From an uncultured Bacteroides sp. (lineage in GTDB: Bacteria; Bacteroidota; Bacteroidia; Bacteroidales; Bacteroidaceae): a DNA stretch of 29,791 nucleotides. Position numbers and translations under genes: made by a program. The stretch covers positions 1-29,791 of the forward strand of contig URCM01000028.1 of assembly GCA_900546355.1 (NCBI GenBank). The letters run 5' to 3'. This document shows, piece after piece, positions 7,385 through 14,806 of the stretch. Below the pieces are notes generated by a model. The model was not told the origin of the DNA. It worked only from the letters and a program-made list of their open reading frames with translations, and searched no databases. Position 1 is the first letter of the stretch. The number at the start of each line of letters is the position of its first letter.

Positions 7385-8665
7385 TTATTTATCCTTATCG
7401 TCTTCAAAAACAAAATCCAGCTTCAGTTGGTTCTCATCCGTCTTCCGTTTCGGCTTCGGGAGCAAGAGGCAACGCACACCCTGTGGCCCCAATTCGTGGA
7501 TAGTCTTGTCGGGAAGTTCGTTGCACGTAATGAAATAGCGTGCCTTTTTCATCACCGCCCCCATCTTTTTCAGCTCGTAGAAACCGATGCGTGAAAAGCG
7601 GCGGGACATCACAATCATCTTCGCCGACTTCACTCCGATGCCCGGCACACGAAGCAACATCTCGTAATCGGCAGTCCGGATATCGACAGGAAAGAACTCA
7701 GGATGCTTCAACGCCCATGCCAATTTCGGATCTATCTCCATATCAAGGTCGGGCGAAGCATCGTCCACCAGCTCGTCTACCGTAAACCGATAATACCGCA
7801 AGAGCCAATCTGCCTGATAAAGACGGTTTTCACGCACCAACGGAGGCTGCTTCAAGAGAGGTAAGCGCTTATCGTAGGTATTGACCGCCACATAGCCCGA
7901 ATAATACACCCGTTTCATCGTAGGCTGGCGGTAAAGTGCCGAAGACACCCGAAGGATGTCCTTGTCCGTTTCGTTCGTGGCACCTACTATCATCTGTGTA
8001 CTCTGTCCAGCAGGCACAAAGCGAGGAGCACGACGATGACGCTTGCGTTCTTCCGCACTCTCCAGCACTCCCTGCTGGATATAACGCATTGGTAAATAGA
8101 CGCTTTGATGGTCTTTCTCCGGAGCCAACAGCTTCAGGTTCTTTTCGGTCGGGATTTCCAGGTTCACACTCATACGGTCGGCATACAGTCCGGCTTCGTG
8201 TACAAGCTCTTCACTTGCTCCGGGGATGCTCTTCAAGTGGATATATCCGTTGAAACGGTGCTTTACCCTGAGGTCTTTCGCCACCCGCACCAGCCGCTCC
8301 ATGGTATAGTCGGGGTTACGCACTACGCCCGAACTCAGAAACAGCCCTTCGATATAGTTCCTGCGGTAGAATTCCATAGTCAGGTCAACCAGCTCGGTCA
8401 CCGAAAGCGTGGCACGCGGAATGTCGTTGCTCACGCGGTTGATGCAATATGCACAATCGTAGATGCAATAATTGGTCAGCATGATTTTCAGCAACGAGAT
8501 GCACCGTCCGTCCTCGGCAAAGCTATGGCAGATACCGATGCCGCCCACCGTATTGCCTACCCCGCCTTTCGTATTACGGCGTACCGTCCCGCTCGACGCG
8601 CACGACACATCGTATTTTGCCGACTCGGCAAGCACCTTCAACTTATGTAATACCTGTTCGTTCAT
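7385..8665 (-). CDS. Putative DNA modification/repair radical SAM protein
   Basis: This 426-residue protein has a radical SAM core with CIYDCAYC (Cys67, Cys71, Cys74) as the 4Fe-4S site. Further conserved-looking cysteines precede it (Cys22, Cys46, Cys55 in SCASSG, GICHSF and DGRCIS). A C-terminal helix-hairpin-helix, LLRVPGIGVKSAKMIV, suggests nucleic-acid contact. The order matches the family usually named 'putative DNA modification/repair radical SAM protein', which in other genomes is generally paired with a DUF4130/DNA-glycosylase-like gene. That partner is not adjacent here: downstream comes Nramp and upstream a propeller remnant whose TGA overlaps this ATG (ATGA, 8662-8665). The length is normal for the family. 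The biochemical reaction is unknown. Confidence 0.88.
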   Translation of the reverse strand: MNEQVLHKLKVLAESAKYDVSCASSGTVRRNTKGGVGNTVGGIGICHSFAEDGRCISLLKIMLTNYCIYDCAYCINRVSNDIPRATLSVTELVDLTMEFYRRNYIEGLFLSSGVVRNPDYTMERLVRVAKDLRVKHRFNGYIHLKSIPGASEELVHEAGLYADRMSVNLEIPTEKNLKLLAPEKDHQSVYLPMRYIQQGVLESAEERKRHRRAPRFVPAGQSTQMIVGATNETDKDILRVSSALYRQPTMKRVYYSGYVAVNTYDKRLPLLKQPPLVRENRLYQADWLLRYYRFTVDELVDDASPDLDMEIDPKLAWALKHPEFFPVDIRTADYEMLLRVPGIGVKSAKMIVMSRRFSRIGFYELKKMGAVMKKARYFITCNELPDKTIHELGPQGVRCLLLPKPKRKTDENQLKLDFVFEDDKDK

Positions 8666-9108
8666 CCCCTCTGAAGCTTACTCAAAACGCATAATCGATA
8701 TAACCCGTTATCGGTATTTACATCAGTAGCCCAAAGCACACGACGGTCTTCATCTACATAAAAACCCGACAAGTAATGGTCCAGCTGATACCGCCGCACC
8801 AATCTCCCGTCTCTATCGAATACCCGCAACGATGTGCCTCCCTGCTGATGTGCTTCGGGCGACTGCATGATTTCCTTAAAGGTCGTGCCGTCATAAAGGG
8901 TATAAATATAACGGCCGGTCACTTGTACGTCCCAATATCCCATGCATCCCGATGGTATACCATATCCTTCGGGAGTAACCTGAAACACCGGTTCGCCATC
9001 GGGACCGACATAACGAACCTGCTCCGTTATGCTTTCGCCAAGAGTATAACTATCCAGCACATCACCCAGCTGGGTAACGGCCACTATTTGTTTTCCTTCA
9101 TCGTCCAT
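8662..9108 (-). pseudogene. 3' remnant of a BF3164-like propeller lipoprotein gene
   Basis: A 148-residue frame begins at an internal ATG with no signal peptide or lipobox; an in-frame TGA lies six codons upstream. The sequence is the C-terminal part of the six-bladed, TolB-like propeller of the BF3164 lipoprotein family: GYWDVQVTGRYIYTLYDG, LRVFDRDGRLVRRYQLD and SGFYVDEDRRVLWATD are consecutive blade-like repeats. Family members are around 350 residues, so more than half is missing. The stop overlaps the radical SAM start by four bases. It may still be translated, which would couple it to that gene, but it is unlikely to fold as a complete propeller. A short stand-alone protein is the alternative. 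Confidence 0.6.
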
Positions 9109-9132
9109 CGCTAAAAAAGAACGTCATGGGCA

Positions 9133-9151
9133 GTTGCAGTATATATGCAAC
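9133..9151. repeat. Small palindrome GTTGCA-N7-TGCAAC
   Basis: Perfect 6-bp arms (9133-9138 and 9146-9151) around an AT-rich centre in the 98-bp gap downstream of the GH105-DUF2264 gene. The GTTGCA/TGCAAC core is shared with the larger element at 11578-11637, suggesting one repeat family. No T-run follows, so a terminator is not supported. Confidence 0.4.
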
Positions 9152-9206
9152 CGCCGGTGAAGTATATATTCATTTTACCCATCAGTTATTTGCCGAGTTA
9201 TAAGCA

Positions 9207-11519
9207 TCAATATAAATCCCTTGTCTGAATATCATCCGACCAGTGATGGTCTTTCGGGAAAGGCTGTTCGCTCCAGGCTTTCTTGCTGGTCCAGTCTTGG
9301 GGGGCATCCGTCCAGAAAGCATCCGATGCGGGAAGCCCTAACGGAAGGAAAGCAAGCGAAGTCATATAGAGGCTTCCGTTATTGGTATACCAGTCGGCAA
9401 TGTCAGGCTGGCGTCCTGTAAAGCCGATGGTAAGAAAACCTCCTTCATTGAAGTTATTCCCTGATGCGAACATACGCTTCATCACGGCGGTCAGCCCACA
9501 ACGCACCTGAGCCGGAGTAACCCCTGCCGGAAGTTCTTTATACCAGGCCATGAGTGCCAAAGGCTGCATGGTCGCCATGCGGTAAGGAATCGAACGCCCG
9601 AATACCGGGAAGGTTCCTTCCGGGGAAATGAAGCGTTCCAATATCAGACTGTATTTTTGGGCACGCTTCAAGGCACGTTGATAATACTTCGGATAATCAA
9701 GGCGTGAATGTACACCGGCATCAATCAAGGCGTCAAGGGTTTCGAGGTACATAGGATGGAACACATAGCTGCTATAATAATCGAACGCGAACGAAGGTCC
9801 GTCGGCATACCAGCCATCGCCCGTGTACCATTCTTCTACCTTGCGGATAGCCGAATTGACGCGATAGATATCGAACGGTGCTCCGGCTTTTGCCAAGAAG
9901 CTTTCGATGGTAGCCGAGAAGAGCAGCCAGTTGGTATAAGGCGGGTCGATGCGGCGCAGCTGGGTGAACTCTTCAATGTAACGTTTCTTGGTCGTTTCGT
10001 CCAAAGGTTCCCACAATTGGTCGAATGCGCGGAGGAAGCTTTCGGCCACGTATGCCGCGTCCACCAAGGGTTGTCCTTCGTTGCGCCATAACAAATAGTC
10101 GGGCGAAGCCGGGTCTACCGCATTCGCGTATGCCTTCAACGCCCATTCACGCAATTGTTTGCGCATCGCTCCTTCTTCGGTATCGTCATCGGGCAAAGCC
10201 AGCCACGGGGCAACGCCAGCCATCAGACGTCCGAAACATTCCATATAAGTGACACGTTTGTCCCGTCCGTCCCAGGTCGGGCTTACTTCTACCTGCATGT
10301 TTTTTTGAAGCTCTCCTTTCGCCGTGTTGCCCAATACAGGTTCCGCCATCCGATAAGCGAGCTGGCACCAATACGCACGGTCGGCTTGGGTATCGGCTTC
10401 CAGGTAACGCACGTATTCGCATGCAGCCAGGAGGAATGCGCCTACGCCGAAGTTGGCCGTAGACTTCGCGTCCACCACCTGGCCCGGTATGGCCTTTTCG
10501 CCAATCGGTTGCACGTAACCCACCGAACCGTCTTTTTGCAGAGCCGTTTCCGACAGATATTTCCATGCCTTCCGGATAACGGGCATGTAGGTAGCCTCAT
10601 CCAGATAACCATGATTTACCCCCCACAACATGCCATAGGTGAAGAAAGCGGTCCCGCTTGTCTCCGGTCCGGGAGCGTGTTCGGGGTCCATCATGCTTCG
10701 TGTCCAATAGCCTTCGGGTTGCTGGATAGCCGCAACGGCTTTCGCCATCTTCTGGAACTTTTCTACAAAGAAAGTACGGTGTTCATAGTCTTCGGGCAAA
10801 TCTTTCAGCACTTTTGCCAGACCCGCCAATACCCATCCGTCGCCTCGTGCCCAGAAGTCCTTTTTCCCGTTCAGGCTTTTATGCTTCGGATACACATACT
10901 TCGCGTCACGATAATACAGGTTCTCGTCCTTATCGAACATGATGCTATCTGAGTAAAGCAGGTATTCGTACAATTTTTCCAAATAGAGCGGGTTATGGGT
11001 AATCTTGTAAAGTTTGGTCATGACCGGCATCACCATGTACAAGCCGTCGCTCCACCACCAGTAATCGTGACGGGGAGTGCTCATCTCGTATTCCATCACC
11101 TCGCGTGCCCGGCGGATTTTATAATCTTCGGGAGCCAGCATATACAGGTCGGCGTAGGTCTGGAAACAAATCTGATAATCACCGAACAACACATACTCGT
11201 CGCTCTCGCCATACGAATATTTCCATTCCGAGCGGTTCTCGCTCTTCGCGCCTTTCCATTCGTTATGTTTTGCCCATGCTTCGGAATACGCACGGTAAGC
11301 CTCATTCCCGGTCAGGAAATAGGCTTCCATGTTTCCGGTATGATAAGCGGCATTGTCCCAGAAGGAACGTACTTCGGGCGAATTGGTCGCTTGCCAATGC
11401 TGGTTGACCTTATCAATGATTTTCAGCACCTGCCCTGCCTCGGAAGGTTTGGCAAGCGCACTTGCAAAAGGTAATAAAGTGAGCAAAAATAACATTGCTC
11501 CTTTCCATACTTGTTTCAT
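9207..11519 (-). CDS. Secreted GH105-DUF2264 fusion (uronyl hydrolase plus glucuronidase-like)
   Basis: A 770-residue exported protein with a signal peptide (about 1-23, ending ASALA). The N-terminal half (about 28-380) is a GH105 (alpha/alpha)6 unsaturated-uronyl hydrolase. WWWSDGLYM contains the likely catalytic Asp158, and FWARGDGWVLAGLAKVL is the family's ARG(N/D)GW motif. The C-terminal half (about 385-770) is DUF2264, a second helical toroid with ECFGRLMAGVAPWL, TNWLLFSATIES and DGWYADGPSFAFDYYSSYVFH; from memory, DUF2264 is now CAZy family GH154, with characterised beta-glucuronidase activity. The fusion would place removal of a 4,5-unsaturated uronate and of an intact uronate in one polypeptide. 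It follows the propeller lyase-like gene by 157 bp. Specificity is inferred. Confidence 0.85.
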   Translation of the reverse strand: MKQVWKGAMLFLLTLLPFASALAKPSEAGQVLKIIDKVNQHWQATNSPEVRSFWDNAAYHTGNMEAYFLTGNEAYRAYSEAWAKHNEWKGAKSENRSEWKYSYGESDEYVLFGDYQICFQTYADLYMLAPEDYKIRRAREVMEYEMSTPRHDYWWWSDGLYMVMPVMTKLYKITHNPLYLEKLYEYLLYSDSIMFDKDENLYYRDAKYVYPKHKSLNGKKDFWARGDGWVLAGLAKVLKDLPEDYEHRTFFVEKFQKMAKAVAAIQQPEGYWTRSMMDPEHAPGPETSGTAFFTYGMLWGVNHGYLDEATYMPVIRKAWKYLSETALQKDGSVGYVQPIGEKAIPGQVVDAKSTANFGVGAFLLAACEYVRYLEADTQADRAYWCQLAYRMAEPVLGNTAKGELQKNMQVEVSPTWDGRDKRVTYMECFGRLMAGVAPWLALPDDDTEEGAMRKQLREWALKAYANAVDPASPDYLLWRNEGQPLVDAAYVAESFLRAFDQLWEPLDETTKKRYIEEFTQLRRIDPPYTNWLLFSATIESFLAKAGAPFDIYRVNSAIRKVEEWYTGDGWYADGPSFAFDYYSSYVFHPMYLETLDALIDAGVHSRLDYPKYYQRALKRAQKYSLILERFISPEGTFPVFGRSIPYRMATMQPLALMAWYKELPAGVTPAQVRCGLTAVMKRMFASGNNFNEGGFLTIGFTGRQPDIADWYTNNGSLYMTSLAFLPLGLPASDAFWTDAPQDWTSKKAWSEQPFPKDHHWSDDIQTRDLY

Positions 11520-11577
11520 GCTTTTATGGTTTTAAGTTTATTCATTCATTTTTTCATCCGTCAAGCTGCATCGGCAA

Positions 11578-11637
11578 ACGCATATAGTTGCATCGGGCTA
11601 CGCAACTATATGGGTTGACCGATGCAACCGTATGCGT
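11578..11637. repeat. Three-armed inverted repeat with alternative hairpins
   Basis: Arm A (11578-11596, ACGCATATAGTTGCATCGG) can pair with arm C (11619-11637, CCGATGCAACCGTATGCGT) at 17 of 19 positions. Part of A (11581-11591, CATATAGTTGC) instead pairs perfectly with arm B (11602-11612, GCAACTATATG). The two stems share bases and exclude each other. The element lies between the propeller gene stop (11677) and the GH105-DUF2264 start (11519), so it would be in the leader of the latter. A related GCTGCATCGG lies at 11565-11574. Confidence 0.65.
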
Positions 11638-11676
11638 CTTTAACCGCAGATAACCGGCTTTTTTATCTCAGCGTTT

Positions 11677-12966
11677 TCATTTCTGCTGCGTATCCACTTC
11701 CAGCACGTAAACCGGTGTGGGAGCCTTGTCGACGGTCTTTTCCCCGTCTCCCTGATACGTGGTCTGTACGAAAAGGTGCAGGCGTTTTTGTTGCTTCCAG
11801 AGTTCCGTGTCCAAGCTGGGTTCCCACGCTTCTACCGAAAACCCGGTCAGGTCTTTCACCTTCCATTCCCCCTTCCGCAAGTCACCGGTATATGCCATCG
11901 AGACCTTGCTTCCCCTCTCGGCATCGCGGAAGAGAAAGTATGCTTTATTCCCGTCTACTACGATACGCGGGCGGGCAATGGGTATCATTTTCGTACCTCC
12001 GCCTTTTAGCGAGAAAGCCAGTTTGCGCTCCATTACCGGACGCATCCGCCATTGTTTCCCGTCGTTCCATACGACCCGGTATTGCGGAACGTCCGAATCC
12101 GCCTCGCGCCAATAGGTCACGATGTAAGGATGCCCGTCCGCATCGGTACACATGCTGGTCTGGTTTATCAATTCACTATTTTGCGGGATGCGCCACGCAT
12201 ATTCGGCATTGTCCTCGCGAATGGGAAGCATATATGGTTCACCCGTAGACTTATACCAGGTCTTTCCGCCATCGGGCGAACTGGCATAACACAGGTCATG
12301 GTTCGTCTCTACCAACCACGTTTCGCGCCATACCCATGAAAGGTGAATCGTACCCTTCTCGTCTACATAAAGTTGCCAATAGGCATTGCGTTGTCCTTCC
12401 CCGTCTATCAGGATATCCTGCACCCTTTCCCACTTATGGGTATCCAGGTCATAACGGTTCATAATCAGGTTGCCCCGTCCCGAAGCTCCCGAGCGGTACA
12501 CGAATATCAAGCCTCCGTCCGGCATCTTATAGAACTCCGGATAGGTCACGTCTTGTTCGTCCGTACCGGTCATTGCCACTTTGGGTCCCAGTTCCAACGA
12601 ACCGGGAGCCACGCTCCGGCAATAATTGAGCGGATGCCCATGATGGTCGAACGACACATGAAGATAACCTTCGCCATCCATGGCCATACTGATGACATTG
12701 TGCGCATCGGCTACATTCCCCTTGTATTGAGAGCGTTGCAAGGTCCATGCGGTTTCATTCAGTTTCCGCTTGCCCAGCACCAAATAGCCTTCGGGGTCAT
12801 AATAAGAGATGTATTGTGTATCGCCATCGGTCACCAGCGGGCTGTTCCGGAATACCGTGGTATTGACCGAAGTGTTACTGTATCCTTCGCCTACCCGCAC
12901 CAGCTGGGAATATCCCATGCCATATCCGCATACGCACAGGAGCAGGAATAAGAGTTGATGTTTCAT
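11677..12966 (-). CDS. Secreted BNR-type seven-bladed propeller, probable polysaccharide lyase/glycosidase
   Basis: A 429-residue protein with a signal peptide (about 1-20, ending YGMGYSQ) and repeated beta-propeller blades with Asp-box-like turns (TDADGHPYIVT, VDEKGTIHLSW, SSPDGGKTWY). It matches the 'BNR repeat-containing family member' (BNR_4) group. That group includes PL24/PL25 ulvan lyases and relates to GH145/PL42 enzymes that act on rhamnose-alpha-1,4-glucuronate linkages. The segment around VADAHNVISMAMDGEGYLH and VSFDHHGHPLNY gives His89 and His109, 20 residues apart, like the histidine pair I recall from the PL25 active site; Tyr157 and Arg171 are candidate partners. It lies between GH30 and GH105-DUF2264 on the same strand. 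Propeller fold is confident; lyase versus hydrolase is unresolved. Confidence 0.75.
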   Translation of the reverse strand: MKHQLLFLLLCVCGYGMGYSQLVRVGEGYSNTSVNTTVFRNSPLVTDGDTQYISYYDPEGYLVLGKRKLNETAWTLQRSQYKGNVADAHNVISMAMDGEGYLHVSFDHHGHPLNYCRSVAPGSLELGPKVAMTGTDEQDVTYPEFYKMPDGGLIFVYRSGASGRGNLIMNRYDLDTHKWERVQDILIDGEGQRNAYWQLYVDEKGTIHLSWVWRETWLVETNHDLCYASSPDGGKTWYKSTGEPYMLPIREDNAEYAWRIPQNSELINQTSMCTDADGHPYIVTYWREADSDVPQYRVVWNDGKQWRMRPVMERKLAFSLKGGGTKMIPIARPRIVVDGNKAYFLFRDAERGSKVSMAYTGDLRKGEWKVKDLTGFSVEAWEPSLDTELWKQQKRLHLFVQTTYQGDGEKTVDKAPTPVYVLEVDTQQK

Positions 12967-13123
12967 GTTCGCTTTCTTCTTTTATGCTGTTCAATCTTTC
13001 TTTTTGCAATATTCGTAAGTTTTTCTGACTTCTGCAAATAATCTATTTGAAAACATCAGGGAAGATGCCTCCCAACCGACAATGCCATTTCAGAATCACC
13101 TTGCACCCCTTCCATCTTATGAC

Positions 13124-13169
13124 AAAAAAAGAAGGAGTCAAGAAGACCCAACTTCTCCCGACTCCTTCT
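13124..13169 (-). terminator. Rho-independent terminator after the GH30 gene
   Basis: On the minus strand AGAAGGAGTC (13169-13160), a 20-base loop, then GACTCCTTCT (13139-13130) running into a T tract ending at 13124. The 10-bp perfect stem plus T-run lies 28 bp past the GH30 stop. It implies the propeller gene downstream needs its own promoter or read-through. Confidence 0.8.
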
Positions 13170-13196
13170 CTTGCTCTTCCTGACTCCTTATGAAGA

Positions 13197-14711
13197 TTAC
13201 CTCATCTCGAATGTATGCATCGAATGAGGAGGTAAAGTGGCATTCAAGTAACGTTTACCTACTTGTACGGTCAGCGATTGTGCCTTATCCTGGAAATTCC
13301 CAGCCACCACAATCCATTTCTGTTCGGGCGTACGGATGACCAATACCGGCTTCTTGTCTTCGCCTTCCGGCTTGTATGACATCACTTCCGCACCCGCACC
13401 GATATATCGTGCATAGTGCTTTACCGCATAATATTCGGGCGTATAAGTAAAGGTGCGAGTCTTCGAATCCACCCGAATCAAAGCGTTTTGCTTCCATCCC
13501 CACGGGCTTTCGCCATTATCTGCCAGGATGAAGTTCCAAAACGTATATTCCTTACATCCATTCCCCAGATAATGGTTCATCAGCTCGAATGTATGTTCAC
13601 CCGCCTTCCAGTCAAAACTTCCCCAGCCACATTCACTTTCCGAACAGATATAGTCCCACTCCGGATGCTGGCGGCGGATATGGGGAAGCACTTCCCTTCC
13701 TTCCCATTGGAATGCCATCCCGCTGATGCAGGCCTGCAATTCTTTATCGGAAATGATTTTCTCTACATGGTCCTGACGGTTCGTATTAAACGTCCCCAAA
13801 TAAAGTTTCACTTCAGGATGCAGACGTTTCAGGGTAGGAGCCAGGTATTCCTTATTGAAACGGATGGTACCTTCTGCCGTCCATGCGCATCCGGGATAGG
13901 GCGTATAGCTATAGGCTTCGTTCTGATAAATCACCATATCAATGGGAATGCCTTGTTCCTTATAAGCGTCTATAAACTTACAGAAGCTATTGGCATACGT
14001 CTGAAGGTAACGCGGGTCTTGTATCATATAATCGGTTGTCGCCAGTTGGCGAGGGAATTTCCCGTCACGCTCTCCTGTGAGTTTCATTTCATCGGGGTCA
14101 ATCTTCCCTCCTATATTTCCATAAAGCAGGTAATCCAGTTTTGGAGAAAGATGATTGTACTTACTGCTCAGCACCGGATAATCCCCATGTATCTTCATCC
14201 AACTGGGCGGACACCACGGCGAAACCCAGAAAGTCATGTCCGGATTGTATTTCTGTGCCGCACGGATAAAAGGAATAATCGTCTGTTTATCGCGGTCGAT
14301 ATTAAAATAACGCAATTCGAAATCGCCCGCTACCTCATCACAGCTATACCATGAACGGGCATAGTCGTTCGCTCCCATCGAAATACGGCCACGGGAAATG
14401 CGCAAATCACCTTCGGGCGAAAAGACATTATGCAAAATCTCGTCCTGCTCGGTGCGTGTCAGTATACCCAGCGCATCCCAATCCAATTCGTTGAAAGTTG
14501 CCCCCCACGCCTTAAACGTGACTATCTTTTCCTTGCCCTCTACCGTCAGGTCGACCGTTCCGGCAGGTTTGCCCTGCAAACTGATTTTAGCCTGTTGCCA
14601 CACATTCCCTTCACTACTGCTTATCCAATTATAAGTCTGGGCATTTACCCCCATCGCGGCAAGTGTAATGAAAGCGCCGCAAAAAGAAACTGATTTGAAT
14701 GTTGTTTTCAT
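13197..14711 (-). CDS. Secreted glycoside hydrolase family 30 enzyme
   Basis: A 504-residue exported enzyme with a signal peptide (about 1-24, ending GVNAQ). The (beta/alpha)8 barrel starts with FKAWGATFNELDWDAL, the N-terminal GH30 signature, and continues with ISRGRISMGANDYA and FWVSPWCPPSWMK. The acid/base is Glu265 in VIYQNEAYSYTPYPG, and the nucleophile is probably Glu358 in ICSESECGWGS (Glu360 is the alternative). A C-terminal beta-domain (about 425-504) ends LPPHSMHTFEM, usual for GH30. Family activities include beta-1,6-galactanase, beta-1,6-glucanase, beta-xylosidase, beta-fucosidase and glucuronoxylanase; the subfamily cannot be fixed by eye. It heads the carbohydrate cluster, with operator-like repeats upstream and a strong terminator downstream. 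Confidence 0.88.
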   Translation of the reverse strand: MKTTFKSVSFCGAFITLAAMGVNAQTYNWISSSEGNVWQQAKISLQGKPAGTVDLTVEGKEKIVTFKAWGATFNELDWDALGILTRTEQDEILHNVFSPEGDLRISRGRISMGANDYARSWYSCDEVAGDFELRYFNIDRDKQTIIPFIRAAQKYNPDMTFWVSPWCPPSWMKIHGDYPVLSSKYNHLSPKLDYLLYGNIGGKIDPDEMKLTGERDGKFPRQLATTDYMIQDPRYLQTYANSFCKFIDAYKEQGIPIDMVIYQNEAYSYTPYPGCAWTAEGTIRFNKEYLAPTLKRLHPEVKLYLGTFNTNRQDHVEKIISDKELQACISGMAFQWEGREVLPHIRRQHPEWDYICSESECGWGSFDWKAGEHTFELMNHYLGNGCKEYTFWNFILADNGESPWGWKQNALIRVDSKTRTFTYTPEYYAVKHYARYIGAGAEVMSYKPEGEDKKPVLVIRTPEQKWIVVAGNFQDKAQSLTVQVGKRYLNATLPPHSMHTFEMR

Positions 14712-14770
14712 GGATTTTAACTTGTTTTTTTAACTGATATATAGCCTGTTTTTTTGTCATCGCATTATAA

Positions 14771-14803
14771 TAGGTAATTTATACCTAACCCGAATCATAC
14801 CTA
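14771..14803 (-). promoter_or_regulatory. Operator-like repeats upstream of the GH30 gene
   Basis: TAGGTA-ATTTA-TACCTA (14771-14787) is a perfect 6-bp-arm palindrome, followed by a further TACCTA (14798-14803) at a 16-bp offset. The set lies 60-92 bp upstream of the GH30 ATG and just past the murF stop, a fitting place for a regulator. No TAnnTTTG box is obvious beside it. This is inference from symmetry only. Confidence 0.35.
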
Positions 14804-14806
14804 TCG

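Noticed and set aside
10155..10952. 265-residue plus-strand frame over the GH105-DUF2264 gene
   Set aside because: Shadow frame; the minus-strand protein is continuous with family motifs on both sides.
13416..14354. 312-residue plus-strand frame over the GH30 gene
   Set aside because: Fully antisense to GH30, which has its catalytic motifs in order; no homology recognised.
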